Part shown: in pieces, positions 10,575 to 21,419 of the stretch | How positions within the stretch are numbered: the first letter of the stretch is position 1 | How the letters are laid out: each line of letters begins with the position of its first letter | NCBI GenBank assembly: GCA_023213395.1 | Contig: CM041465.1 | Location: 148,063,741-148,127,740, forward strand | Length of the DNA stretch: 64,000 bases | Reading direction: 5' to 3' | DNA from: Cycas panzhihuaensis | Taxonomy: Eukaryota > Cycadophyta | Program-made: the position numbers and the translations under genes | The notes under the pieces: model-generated | What the model was told of the DNA's origin: nothing | Database searches by the model: none | Seen by the model: the letters and a program-made list of their open reading frames with translations, nothing else

Positions 10575-10955
10575 TGTTAAGGATCCAACCTCAAACTTAC
10601 CTTCTTTTGTATTCTCTTATATCTTCTACTTCTTCTCTCTCTTATATCTTTTATTTCTTTTACTTCTTCCATTTTCTTAATATCCCACATGCATAAGTAG
10701 AAGGTTGTGTAGTGGTCATTGAGCACTATATATATTCATGTAATATCCCACATACATAAGGAGGAGGTTGTGTAGTAAGCATAGAGCCATATATATATTT
10801 ATGTAATCCTTAGAGTATGGCATCTTAAATCTTTTTGTTATTGCATGTAATTGAGAGGTTGCCCCTTCGAAGGGTATTACAGTACAAGTGCTCTTTTGGA
10901 GTTATTTGCTTATTATATTAGTGTGCAATTATCATTAAGGAGTGGTATCCTAACA
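10575..10955 (+). repeat. G3 3' LTR
   Basis: This 381-bp copy starts TGTTAAGGATCC and ends GGTATCCTAACA. It aligns throughout with 4942-5320. It keeps the CA terminus that the 5' copy has lost. Confidence 0.93.
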
Positions 10956-10960
10956 ATGAG
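10956..10960. repeat. Target-site duplication of G3, right copy (ATGAG)
   Basis: This is the exact repeat of 4937-4941, directly after the CA end of the right LTR. Confidence 0.95.
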
Positions 10961-11806
10961 ACTACCTACAAGTTTCCTGTAAAGTATTGTGTTTGCCTCC
11001 CTAGTGTCACCTTCAGCTAAGAGTTTGGTATTGGGGTCTATAGGTAATATCACTGGTCGAGCATCTTCTAATTGAAACTTGGTTAGAAGATCATTAATGT
11101 ATTTTTCTTGGTAGAGGAAAAATTTTCCATTCTTTTGTGTTACTTTAATTCCTAAGTAATATTTCATTAAACCAAGGTCAGATAATTTGAACATTTTGCC
11201 AAGGTCCTTTTTCAGTTGGCTTATTGCCTATTCACTGTTACCCATTACTAGCATGTCATCCAAAAAGATTATGAGATAAGTGACTTTATCCTTATGGCAT
11301 TTAATAAACAATGTTGCATCAATATCTTGGTAGTCACAAACCTCGTATCCAAGTTGCCTCATTCTTTCAGATAACTTGGAAAACCAAGCACGAGGGGCTT
11401 GTTTAAGGCCGTATAAGGACTTTTTGAGTATGCAAACCTTATGCTCTTGACCTTCAATCTCATATCCTTCTGGTTGAGCCATGTAAATTTCTTCTTCAAG
11501 ATCTCCATTGAGAAACACGGTTTTAATATCAAGTTGGTAGATTTTCCAACCCTATTGAGCAGGCAAAGCTACAAGAGTTTTAATTGCAAGCCACTTAGTT
11601 GTAGGTGTAAAGATTTCAGTATAGTTGATGCCTTCCCTTTGTGTAAATCCTTTAGCTGCCAACCTTGCCTTATGTTTTTCAAGGGTGTTATCTAATCTAT
11701 ATTTATTTTTGAACACCCATTTATTTTGAACTTCCTTTCTGCCAAGTGGTAGATCAATGAGCTCCCATGTATTGTTCTTGATAAGAGATTGGTAATCTTC
11801 GTTCAT
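10961..11806 (-). pseudogene. C2 reverse transcriptase (proximal to the G3 insertion)
   Basis: The minus strand gives the copia RT in order. MNEDYQSLIKNNTWELIDLP and KHKARLAAKGFTQREGINY lie at 11806-11620. FLNGDLEEEIYMAQPEGYE and KSLYGLKQAPRAWFSKL lie at 11515-11370. The catalytic LIIFLDDMLVMGN has both Asp present (11260-11290). Then come MKYYLGIKV, LLTKFQLEDARPV and YRKLVGSL near 10970. A stop at about 11553 and frame changes interrupt it. The reading is cut exactly at the G3 target site. Confidence 0.9.
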
Positions 11807-12351
11807 GGCATTTCTCCAAACTGTATGCTTTACAACTTCTTGGTATGTTAGGGGCTCTTCATTAAGAGTAAGGTGCAGTTATATTGGTTTAAGCTCAATA
11901 TATAATGATTCCTGCATCCTTGCTCTATGGGCACTTCGAGTGCCAGTTTTGCCCATTGGTAGGATTCTCGAGATCCTTAAGTTGGGAATGAAGTCCTTAT
12001 TTCCTCAACTTCTTAGTTCTCATCTTATTCATTAAAATGATTGTTTTGTGAGGAGGATGTTGATGTGCCTAAAAAAGGTGGTTCTTCTACCATTGTTTTG
12101 TCTTTGTCACCTGAAGGTGGAGAGGATGGTTCTTCTATAATGGCTTTGCCTTTGTCAACTTTGATATCTTCAAAGGATGGTGTTGGATGTGCACTCATCA
12201 GTTTAGAGTCACAACTTGTATCCTCCAAGGCTCTATTGTTAGCTTCCAATATTTGGAGTAATTTATATACGCCTCCCCATTAAATTTTAAAATCTGAACA
12301 TCATACTTGATAACATGATTATAGCAGCGTGAGGGTACTTTGGAGTCTAGT
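11807..12351 (-). other. C2 integrase to RT linker
   Basis: The minus strand is weakly coding here. It is Ser/Pro/acidic-rich (PTPSFEDIKVDKGKAIIEEPSSP at 12070-12190, written in two motifs PTPSFEDIK and GKAIIEEPSSP), as usual in the variable linker of copia pol. Upstream of it lies IITRDVIFAKTEDLL, the conserved end of the integrase domain. No catalytic motif is expected here. Confidence 0.55.
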
Positions 12352-13380
12352 TTAAGTAATAGATCCTCTGTCTTCGCAAAAATGACATCTCTGGTAATGA
12401 TTATTTTCATTGTGAAGGTATAAAAACCTTATACACTTTCTTATCCATACGATATCCAACAAAGATGCTTTTAAGTGCCCTTGGCTAGAGTTTATTTCGA
12501 TCTGCATCCAGAATGTGGGCATAGCATGTAGAGCAAAAAATTTTGAAGTTGTGAACAACAGGGGCTTGTCCTCACCACTTTTCATTAGGTGCTTATCCTT
12601 CCTTTGATGGGCTAACAAAATTGATATAATAAACAACTGTCCAGATTACTTCGGCCTATAGGTAGACAGGTACATTTTTGTCTATCAACATAGCCCAAGC
12701 CATGTTCATGATTGTACTATTCATGCGCTCGGCAACTCTATTTTGTTGTGGAGTACCTACTGCTGTTGTTTGATGCTTGATGCCATTGTCTCAAAGGTAG
12801 CTTTCAAACTTATGTGAGATATATTCACCACCATTATGAGTTCAAAGATATTTGAGTTGATAACCTGACTCTTTTTTAGTGAGGGCTTTGAATTCTTTGA
12901 ATACACGGAAGGCTTCATCGTTCTTGTGTAGAAAAACTACCCATACTTTTCTAGTGAAATCATCAATGAAAGAGATATAATATAACTTGCCCTTCAGTGA
13001 AGGAATGGGCATTGGCCCGCACAAATCAGAGTGTACCAATTGTAATGGATGGCTGGATTTCCATTGACTTTTGAAAAAGGATTGTTGATGAAATTTGGCA
13101 ATGATACAAGCTTCACATTTAAAAGACTTAGAGGCGAATTTTGGAAGATTTGGAAGAGTGTTAGAAAGATCTCTAAGTCTATCAATGTGAACATGGCCCA
13201 TGCGAGCATTCCAAAGAGTTTCTGGTGACAACGTTGGATGGGTCAAAATGGAATTAAATGTAAATTCTTCATTGGCACAAGGGCTTTGGGTATAATGGGC
13301 TTCAGAAGATGGAGAGCCATTCAGTCGAAAGAGTTTACTAGAGAGATTTCCAGTCAAAACCACATAATTAGTTGGAGGGT
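12352..13380 (-). pseudogene. C2 integrase
   Basis: The zinc domain shows LWNARMGHVHIDRL and KCEACIIAKFHQ (13130-13215), with the first His replaced by Asn. The core has HSDLCGPMPIPSLKG (first Asp, about 13020) and YYISFIDDFTRKVWVVFL. Then TH-NGGEY (about 12835) follows, in which a stop precedes and the second catalytic Asp (normally TDNGGEY) is His. VAERMNSTIMN with the catalytic Glu is at about 12730. The 12400-12640 part encodes the C-terminal region up to the IITRDVIF motif in shifted frames. Confidence 0.85.
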
Positions 13381-13930
13381 GAATGACCTAGAGAGTATAG
13401 TCATTTGCGGTTACACTCAGATCAAATCCATGAGAGACAAGTGTGGATAAGGAGAGTAGGTTTTGTTTGAGATTGGGTATGTATAAGATATCAAACAATG
13501 TAAAATCTTCTAAGATTGGGAATTTCAAGCGAATGTTACTAATTCCTTCAACAGGTTGTTGTGATTTATCAGCCATGTGAATAACTTCTTAAACATTTGA
13601 GTCAAATGTTTGATATAGACTTCAATTGCATATCATATGTTGAGTTTCTCCTGTGTCCATGATCCATTATCCATCGATTGAAGCCACACTATTGGAAATT
13701 CCAATAGGCCTTGGCATTAATGAAGGGAATTCACAAGTGATATATCCACATCGAGCTTTAAAGTATCTCTTTGGTTAGTCAATGGCATTTGATGCTGAAG
13801 ATTCCTCAATTCTTTGAATGTGTGCTTGTACAAAACCTGCACCACTAAAAGATTCTTCACAAGTTTCTTCAACATTGTGAGCTCCATGTTTTCGTTGGAA
13901 CTTGGCCAACTTATAAGTGGCAGTTCTGCA
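13381..13930 (-). pseudogene. C2 protease
   Basis: WIMDTGETQHMIC at 13622-13665 is the copia protease active site (WI.DSGAT.HM), with the catalytic Asp and Gly kept. It is followed downstream by FDILYIPNLKQNLLSLS (13455-13510), the conserved LYVPDLK.NLLSV box. A stop and at least one frameshift occur between them. Confidence 0.8.
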
Positions 13931-14872
13931 GTTTTTTGCTAAGTGTCATTTACAGTTACACCGTTCACATATAATAGTTTGATTACCAGTCCTTGAAAAG
14001 GTACTAGTTTGGCCTGACTGACTTGCTCTTTGTTGAGGTGGCCCTTGGCCTTGAGACTGTCGAGGCTGTGAATGAGGGTTTGGTTAACCTTGTGGATGAT
14101 TTCCCATGTTTCTTCCTCTTCCTCTTCCTCTTGCTCAATTATTTCCTCTACTACGAGAGGGACATTGATTTCTTGTGTATCAAACTTCTTCTTTTACCTC
14201 AAAGGCTGCATTTGGAAGAGAGTCAGAGGCTACAAAGTTCATATCAAAGATCTTGTTAAATTCTATAAACTTATCAGCAAGTCCGTCAAAGTTGAGTGTC
14301 TTCAATGTTCCACTAGATTGAAGACTTCCAAGTAAGTTTTTATAATCAGAAATATGTAGACATGACTGGATTAAGAATGCCCAAGTGATATATTGGGTCT
14401 TAAAATCTTTATTAATTGCCTGTTTGATTAGTTGAATGAGATTTATTGTCTCATAAGCTCGTCCCTTCTGCATTTTTAATTTGTTCATTTTTAGAACAAG
14501 ATGAACAAATTCTAAATCTAATTTGGTATCAAAGTTCTTCTTGAAAACTTCATGGACCTTCCAGGCTGTATCATGTTGCTCTTCATTAATCAAGTTGTGC
14601 AAGGAGTGATCAGTGACCAATAAAATTCCTGCACGAATCTTTTTATCATCTATCTCCCATTGTAGTTTGGTTGCAACATTTGTAGGAGTTGTTGGGGCGG
14701 ATCCACCGAAAGTGGATGTTGTAATTGTTGTTGGTATGCTGGGCATAAGCTACAAATGGGCTCTCCAAAGGACTTCATACTTTACAGCATTTTTAACTCT
14801 AGTATACCATAGATCCCAATTTTCTTTGCCTTTCAATATGCAGTTAACATTATGCTTGAATTGAGATGACAT
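13931..14872 (-). pseudogene. C2 gag, almost intact over its first 230 codons
   Basis: The start is the ATG at 14872 (MSSQFKHNVNCILKG, then WDLWYTRVKNAV). One TAG at about 14750 (after RAHL) is the only break before a 188-codon open stretch at 14746-14180. That stretch has the UBN2 gag core: DHSLHNLINEEQHDTAWKVHE, FDTKLDLEFVHLVLKM and FLIQSCLHISDYKNLLGSL (each seen within this stretch). A zinc knuckle with all four ligands, CERCNCK-HLAKNC, stands at 13931-13975 with a TGA in the place of the usual Trp. It would encode capsid. Confidence 0.85.
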
Positions 14873-16807
14873 GGTGATGATGAGGAAGTAGAATAGATGA
14901 TAGAAGGATGTGCCACTGACACATGTGGCTAATACACCTGGCGCAGTAGGGATGTAGAAATGAATATTATGATGAGAAGCAAGTAATGATTAAGTATTTT
15001 CAACAATTATGAATAAATGAATATAAGCAATGATGTAAGAATAAGGCCTAATGTAGAGTTAGCAAATAGTGGTGATGTGTCATGCCACTAACCTCTTACT
15101 TATGTCCAAATGTAGGTGAGGTTTTGATGCCTAAGGCTTCTAGTATACAATTAGGGCCTTCACCCGTGATACCCACACCTACGTTTGGTGATGAAATCTA
15201 AGTCACATCAGAGCCCAAGTACTCTCAGTCCTCCCCTAGTTCACTAATGAGCAACTATATACCTTCTCTGAAGAGTCAAATGGTATTGTGTATGCCACGG
15301 CTATGACGGATATTAGACCAGGTTAATTTTAATCTTACATTAAGGTTTTCAGTTTTCCTAGGTGGTTATCAGGATTATTCCTGATTGAAGGCCGTAGGTA
15401 TGGCTAACTTGTCCCTCCACCACTATTCTGGTTAAGACCAGACCCAGTATGAAACTCACACCTCCCTTAGGGCTTAGACTTCGACCAACCTTGGCCTATT
15501 TCAACCAAGGCGAGTGTACGCACAAGTCAAAAACTAGTGATATAGATCGTACGGATGAGATTCCTTTTAGGAACATTGTAAGATGTTTCTGTATAATTAA
15601 AAACTAAAATAGAAAGTTGCCAAACATGTTTGCTTGATTTTCATTCTTTTTTTATTGTTGTTACTTCTTTATGTGATGCTTTATGCTATGTGTGCAATAG
15701 AAAAACATACTAGATTTAGCAGGGGAATCAGATATTGCTTCCGATATAAGGTTTCCCTTGCTTTAATACAATGTTTGTAAATATGTTTTTAGAAGTTTTG
15801 ATACAAAAGCTACAATGGTCTAAAAAGCAGATCAACTTGCCACTAAAATGCTAATTTTTCTAAATCTATATGCATGTTATTTTGCCATATTTTTTTATTT
15901 TTTCATAAAATTTATAAATAATAATAAATGAGTAATTTTTTTTAAAATTAAAAATATGAAGGCCTAAATGATGAAATATAAATTTATGATAGAATGAAAA
16001 AGTGTTCATAATTTTGTTTCTAATAATATTATGAAGTCAAATTTCTAAAAAGGCACAAAATATTTTCTGCCCAAAAAAGCACAAAAGCAAAATCCTGCCA
16101 GATCCACTATCTCAAAATCTAAACCTCAATATGTTAAAAGTTACATTTTGACATGTATATTAACTTTCCCTTCTATACCATCTCTAAAATCTGCCAAAAA
16201 ACTGCCTAAAATGCCCTTGCAATGTCTTTTGTAGGGTTTAGTAAGCAAAATCAGCAACCGTGATAAAGTTACATAGATCTCACTAACCAGTAGATAAAAT
16301 TTGATGAGAATTATCTTAAACTGATCCTAAGATATAAATCTACTAGATACCTTAATAAAACTTTCAGATTTTTAGCTAATAATTAAAGGATTTCATTGGG
16401 GAAAATGCCTTAAATCATTTATCCGTAAATTTTACCCTTTTGTCATAGCCAAAACTCATTGTTTCAGACTAAATCTAAAATTTCTCCAGAAGAAAAAAAT
16501 GATTCTCTAGTCAAGGCGACCTTGTATGCCAAATTTCATAAAAATATGAGATGGTCAATTTTTTTATGAAAATTTAGGCCTTTAATGCTTCCAGGACTAT
16601 TCTGGTAGTTGAACGGCTTCAAAAACCTGTATTCTTCACCTCTGAATTTCTGCACACATATAGAAAGTAGCAACATATAAAGTACTATAATTTTAAGCTC
16701 TCAAAATATTAAAAATACTGAATGCACTCTCAATACTTCACATTGAAGATGAATGAGAGGCAAAATGACTCCATGCAAGTGGAATGGAGTGAATAGATCC
16801 CCTTCTA
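14873..16807 (-). other. C2 leader, 1.9 kb, with a GC-richer hairpin-containing block
   Basis: This is a very long untranslated leader between PBS and gag. From about 15110 to 15545 the base composition is more balanced than around it. Short perfect inverted repeats occur, for example TCAGGATTATTCCTGA (15369-15384) and TCTGGTTAAGACCAGA (near 15425-15441). The part from 15545 to 16800 is AT-rich with no coding seen. The block resembles in position and composition the leader blocks of C6, C7 and G3. Confidence 0.55.
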
Positions 16808-16819
16808 GCTCGGATACCA
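16808..16819 (-). promoter_or_regulatory. C2 primer-binding site (tRNA-iMet type)
   Basis: The minus strand reads TGGTATCCGAGC two bases after the LTR end, one mismatch from the canonical iMet site. Confidence 0.85.
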
Positions 16820-16821
16820 TA

Positions 16822-17102
16822 TGAAGGAATTATGGATCTATGGAATAAATCATTCACATGCACACAATGACAATGGAGAATGAAAAAGAGATGAAACAAG
16901 ATATAAGAGCAAGCTTGGAGGTGAGAATGAATAATAACTCCCTCCTTGAGATTTTGCCTTTTATTATTAAGGGTGAGCATTAGGGTTAGGATTTTTCTAC
17001 CTAATGACATGAACCTGAAATTACATCTAAATGCACATAAAGTGCATTTCATTAAGAGACTAATACTAACAATATATCCTAAGGTCATATAATTAATCTA
17101 CA
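16822..17102 (-). repeat. C2 5' LTR
   Basis: The minus strand begins TGTAGATTAATT and ends ATTCCTTCA next to the PBS. It matches 3551-3831 base for base except for about 25 differences. Its outer side abuts G1 RT-leader coding. Confidence 0.9.
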
Positions 17103-17290
17103 CAAATGACCTTGATACATTAACCTCTTTTATATTTGATAAGGAAGAGCCAAGGATGAGGTTGATTTGGTGTTGGATGTCACATAAGTGTGGTGAGTTG
17201 TCACCTCTCGAACTCCTAACCTTCACGTTATTATGATTCAGTCACATATTTTTCAATTTGAGACTACAATGGTGGTAACTATTTTGCTCT
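17103..17290 (-). pseudogene. G1: upstream fragment with the start of the RT region
   Basis: At 17130-17200 the minus strand reads SPHLCDIQHQINLILGSS then LSN. This matches the linker before gypsy RT (PP.RDIQHQIDL.PGASLPN). The next expected residues (about YRMSPKE...) appear in decayed form at 3520-3545, on the other side of C2. That gives independent support that C2 inserted here into one G1 pol gene. No protease or gag was found upstream before the candidate PBS at 17291. Confidence 0.65.
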
Positions 17291-17302
17291 GATACTACAA
17301 TG
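17291..17302 (-). promoter_or_regulatory. Candidate primer-binding site of G1
   Basis: The minus strand reads TAGTATCAGAGC, one mismatch from the iMet site. If real, the sequence to its right is the G1 5' LTR. G1 would then have lost gag and protease, because RT-leader coding starts only about 90 bases inside. Confidence 0.4.
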
Positions 17303-17640
17303 AATGTGCAACCTCTCAAGATTGTCAAAGCTCAAAAAGCACATATTAAAACCACATAACCAATGAGCTATACATTGTGTTGATAGTTTATGGTATTACA
17401 AACATTGATACTAATGTGCATATACACTTGTTTATATTGTAGAGATAAGTACATAACCCAAACATTTTCTCCAACATATGCAAAATTTCATAAAGGAAAT
17501 TACTACACATATATCATGTAACCATTGCATAATCCTATAAAAGTATTCACATCGAATTTAAATTAGAATGAAATTTCTTTTATGGGGAAAAACCAAATTG
17601 CTTAGACATATCCACCACCCAACCAGTTGAAAACCCATCA
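17303..17640 (-). repeat. Candidate G1 5' LTR
   Basis: This region of about 340 bp lies between the candidate PBS and the start of the next element. On the minus strand it would end GCACATTCATTG. No second copy is in the window, so identity rests on the adjoining PBS-like site only. Confidence 0.3.
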
Positions 17641-18203
17641 TGAGAATCTACTCTCAAGGTAAGGTATGTGATGTGAATGTTGGAGTTTTGTGTTGTAAAC
17701 CACATCCTAGCTCTTACCATGCAAACAATCCAGTCTTAATTGACTTAAAAGCCCAAAAAGATATGGAGTTTCCCAAATTACATAAGGTTAATTTTGATGT
17801 AATTAATATGTGGTCAGTTAACTTGCATAGTCTAATTTTGACATAATTAATATGAAGTCTAGGTATCTTCATATCAACCCATAAGGTGCCCGCTATATAA
17901 AGGGATTTTTGGCCAACTCTTTGGCATCATTATAGGTATTGGATCACCCTTTTTATAGAGTAGGTTTGGTTTACTTTGGATTTCATAACTTTGATTACAT
18001 TTATAGTTTTATGCAAAATTTGTAAGTTATTTTATTTTATTCATCATAGTCTAGTTTCAACAGTAAAATACATTTGCATTTTCCATCCAATTGCTTTCAA
18101 TTGAAGAAATCATATCTTGTTATAAGTGTGGACTTTATACTAGTTTTCTTTATTGTAAGCTAGATTAACTATAGAAAACCCTAGTCCTAGGGTTCTTTAT
18201 AAG
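17641..18203 (+). repeat. G4 5' LTR (left boundary uncertain)
   Basis: The region directly precedes the PBS and holds a good TATA box, GCTATATAAAGGG (17890-17902), expected inside an LTR promoter. Two short copies of TAATTTTGA..TAATTAATATG lie at 17790-17855. The left end at TGAGAATC (17641) is a guess because no second LTR copy was found. Confidence 0.5.
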
Positions 18204-18215
18204 TGGTATCATATT
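18204..18215 (+). promoter_or_regulatory. G4 primer-binding site (tRNA-iMet type)
   Basis: TGGTATCATATT follows the LTR-like region and precedes the gag ATG by 16 bases. The first eight bases match the iMet site. Confidence 0.6.
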
Positions 18216-18231
18216 TAATTTTTGATTAACC

Positions 18232-19330
18232 ATGGATCTTTGCTTAAGGTTTAGGAAACTAGACTTTGTCAAACCACTAAGGAAAAGAAAAATAGTGCTA
18301 GGAAACTATGATGACATCATAATGGTCTTATAAGATATAGAAAGATACATAAAGAATAATAACCAAAGATATAAGAAATATCTAAAGGATACTAATGAGA
18401 AATTTGATATCATGATCTCTAATGTAAGACAACTCATAACAAAGATAACAATACCAAAGAAAAATAAAAAGCCAAAAATGGAAGATGCTAGAATTAGCCA
18501 AGAATATGAGGAGCAAATTGAGGGTATAAGGAAATACTATAAGAAAAATGAAGATCATAAACAATTGATCTTTTTCGATCACTTTAAAATTTCCATATAC
18601 TCCTTGGAAGCCAGTGTCGACTTTAAGAAATGGTTAGCCAAAATCAACAACTCCTTAGAAACACTCCAAATTTATAATGCCCAAGACTAAATTGACTTCA
18701 CCATAGAATGCCTAACTAGAACCATCTACCAATGGGAAACCCTATAGAGAAAAGACAATAAGAAAGAAGCTCAGTTCACCAAATTCATCAAACCCTTTAG
18801 AGAGCACACTAAAGAAAGAAAGAAAGATCCATATGAAGTACGACTTGCTTACTATTATTAAGAAGACAAAACAATCAAATATTTCACTAAAGAATTCAAA
18901 AAACTATAAATCAAAGTAGGAGCCAATTTAATTGATGCCCTTATATATTACATTAATAACCTACAACTAAGAATTCAAGAAGACATTTTTCATTTTCAAC
19001 CAACTACCCTTGATGAAGCTAATCAATTAGCCCAATAAATAGAGGCAAAAATCCAACTAGAATAGTAGAGATAATTTGCAAATGTTCCTTAGGCCTATCA
19101 TTGATTTGAATTCAAACTAGATAGACCAACTAACCAAGGTTTCCAAACCAGAAACATAACCCAAACAAATCAAAGTAGGTAGTCAAACACCATATGATGC
19201 AATCATAGAATAGAAAAAGGAAAAGAGAGGGCCCTTAGGCTCTGTCATACTTACAAGAAACCATGAAATTGGGGTCACACCTGTAGTGAAAGAAAGCTTT
19301 ATTCTATAGAGATAGAAGATGATAATAGTA
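18232..19330 (+). pseudogene. G4 gag
   Basis: ATG at 18232 opens MDLCLRFRKLDFVKPL. A 92-codon open stretch (18412-18690) is Lys/Glu-rich and ends in a gag-like SVDFKKWLAKINNSLE. Further on, DPYEVRLAYYY and FQPTTLDEANQLAQ resemble the retrotransposon-gag C-terminal half. At 19240-19280 CHTYKKPWNWGHTC is the zinc knuckle of the plant gypsy type, with its second Cys replaced by Tyr. Numerous TAG and TAA codons break the frame. Confidence 0.7.
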
Positions 19331-19419
19331 AAGGAACCCTAAGAAAACCCTAAACAAGTCATGGAAGATGAATCAATTGTAGTAGGATTGGACGATGGGC
19401 AACCACATATATCATTTAT

Positions 19420-19790
19420 AGCCACATTATGGATCTAGAGACTAGATACAATAAAACTTGTTGGATTCCCAAGGAAGGAGAAAGTAACAGTTCTCATCAT
19501 CCTAGGGAGTACCTATAATTTCATTGATAGTTGAGTGGCTAGATGTGCAGTGTTACGCATAGAGAACACAAAAGACTTCAAAATCTCCATTCTAAGAGGA
19601 TAATCAATAACTTGTCAGGGGGATACTAAACATCAACACCTCTATATTAGTAACTACTAGTTTTATTCAAACTACTACACATTCCCAATTGGAGGATTTG
19701 ATGTGGTTTTGGAAGTTGAATGGCATTGCATATTGGGAACCTACACCCTAAACCAAAATGATAATTTTATTAGGTTTAGAATGGATGGCC
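19420..19790 (+). pseudogene. G4 aspartic protease
   Basis: VLIILGSTYNFID (19490-19530) is the retropepsin motif with the catalytic Asp replaced by Leu (normally DSGSTHNFID). GGFDVVLEVEWHCILGTYTL (19695-19750) is the conserved C-terminal box. Confidence 0.7.
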
Positions 19791-19929
19791 ATTGTAATGA
19801 TTCTAATTAACTGGGATTAATGCCCTAAAAAACATTATCATCTTTACAGAAAAAATGAATAAGCTACTCTACAAAGAAAATCTTGGATTTATCACTAGGT
19901 TATTTGCCATTCAAGGAGAGAAAACATAA

Positions 19930-20830
19930 TATGAATTACAACTATATCAAATACAACAAGTAGAACAAATCTTAGGTAGTTATCAAGATGTATTCCATGA
20001 GCTACTAAGGTTACTACCATCCACCAGAGGCATGGAGTATATAATAGAATTGGAATATAGAAAAGGGCTAATAATATCATGGTCCTATCACTGTGGACAT
20101 AAACAGAAGATGGAGATAAACAGACTCGTAGAAAAACTCTTGGATATAAGTGTACCCATGCCAAGCAAAAATCCCTATAAAACCCCAACAATACTTTCAT
20201 GAAAGAAGGATGGCTCAATTAGATTACATGTGGGTTATCACAGACTAAATAAGGTGACACTAAAAAATAAATATCCAATCCCTTGGATGGGCAACATCAC
20301 ATATGAATTACATGGGGAATAGTACTTTATAAAAATCAACTTGCAATTTAAACACTAAAAAATCCTTATCAAATAAAATGATGTAGAAAAGACATCCTTT
20401 AGAATGCATTATAGGTTATATGATTTTAAAGGCATGCCATTTAGGTTAACAAATACCTCAATAATATTCTAGGATAACATGAATCATATTTTTGCTCCTT
20501 CCCTTAGGATATTTGTCATGGTATTTTTTGATGATATATTAATTTATAACAAAACGTGGCAGGAACACTTCTCCCACCTCTAGATAGTTCTTTAAATCTT
20601 GAGAGATAAGTTCTTCTTGTTTAAAAGGTCAAAATGCTACTTAGGAAGACAAACAATGGAATACCCTAAGCATATTATCTTGAAGAAAGGAATTCAAAAC
20701 AATCTCACAAAGATTCAGGCAATACTAAATTAGCCCATTCCTAAAAATGTATCCAAGCTATGTGGATTTCTTGGATTAACAAGATACTGTAGAAAGTTTC
20801 TTAAAGGATACACCACCATTGTAGGACCAT
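19930..20830 (+). pseudogene. G4 reverse transcriptase
   Basis: The plus strand reads [27 protein letters not shown] (in two motifs, 20205-20285), FKGMPFRLTNTS (20425-20460), the catalytic [13 protein letters not shown] with both Asp kept (20520-20560), and LCGFLGLTRYCRKFLKGY (20755-20810). YFIKINLQF replaces the usual YFSKIDL. Stops interrupt it throughout. Confidence 0.82.
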
Positions 20831-21300
20831 TAATAAACCTCACCAAGAAGGATAACTTTAAATGGAACGAAGAAGTAATCCAAATCTTTGAAAACTTAAA
20901 TGTAGCAATTGCCACAACACCAGTCTTGGCCATGCCAAGCTTCTCACAAACCTTTATAGTAGAATGTGATGCTTTAAGAATAGGAATTAGCATAGACCTT
21001 CTCTAAAATAATTATCCTATAACATATATAGGAGTAGAAAGGTCAACCTCATGGAAGGATCCAAGAGCACTCATAATAAAGAAATGCTAGAAATCATGCA
21101 CATTCTAACTAAATGTAGGTAATACTTACTAAGGACAAAGTTTATTAAACAATCAGTTCATCACAACCTAAAGCATTTCCCATCATGATCTAAACTATCT
21201 AAAACACAATATAAGTGGGTCAACAAGACCATTATTTCAAAATCTCTTGTAAAAAGAGCAAGGAAAAAAATAATGGTAAAGGCCTTGCCCAAGAAATATG
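20831..21300 (+). pseudogene. G4 RNase H
   Basis: FKWNEEVIQIFENLNVAIATTPVLAMPSF spans 20860-20940 in parts and is the gypsy junction box. TFIVECDALRIGIS follows with the first catalytic Asp (CDA). Then the frame decays with many stops. The matching downstream part (HNKEMLEI in shifted frame near 21075) is faint. Confidence 0.65.
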
Positions 21301-21419
21301 AAGAACCAAGCTACTAATCAATGATGGTCCTATATCTTGACTAGCTAGACAAACTATGCCAAGAGTATATCATAGCCACCCAAGATAAAATCAATCAATG
21401 CATTGCCTAAATAGTAGGA

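Larger units (their letters stand above)
4942..10955 (+). mobile_element. G3: chromodomain-bearing Ty3/gypsy element (chromovirus)
   Basis: The element is 6,014 bp with LTRs of 379 and 381 bp, an exact 12-nt iMet PBS, a PPT and a perfect ATGAG target duplication. Internal order is gag with zinc knuckle, protease, RT, RNase H, integrase and C-terminal chromodomain, which defines chromoviruses. The chromodomain is thought to guide integration to marked chromatin. LTR copies differ at about 30 positions by eye (7-8%), mostly C/T and G/A. Gag and pol have frameshifts and many stops. G3 lies opposite in orientation to C2, into whose pol it is inserted. Confidence 0.95.
3551..17102 (-). mobile_element. 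C2: Ty1/copia element split by gypsy element G3
   Basis: A pair of 281-bp LTRs at 3551-3831 and 16822-17102 brackets a minus-strand copia element. The PBS is at 16808-16819 and the PPT next to the 3' LTR. Gag, protease, integrase and RT run from 14872 down to 10961. RNase H continues at 4936-4339 after the 6,014-bp G3 insertion. Without G3 and one target copy, C2 would be about 7.5 kb. The LTRs differ at roughly 25 positions by eye (about 9%). C2 sits inside the RT of gypsy element G1. I could not find a clean target duplication for C2. Confidence 0.9.
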
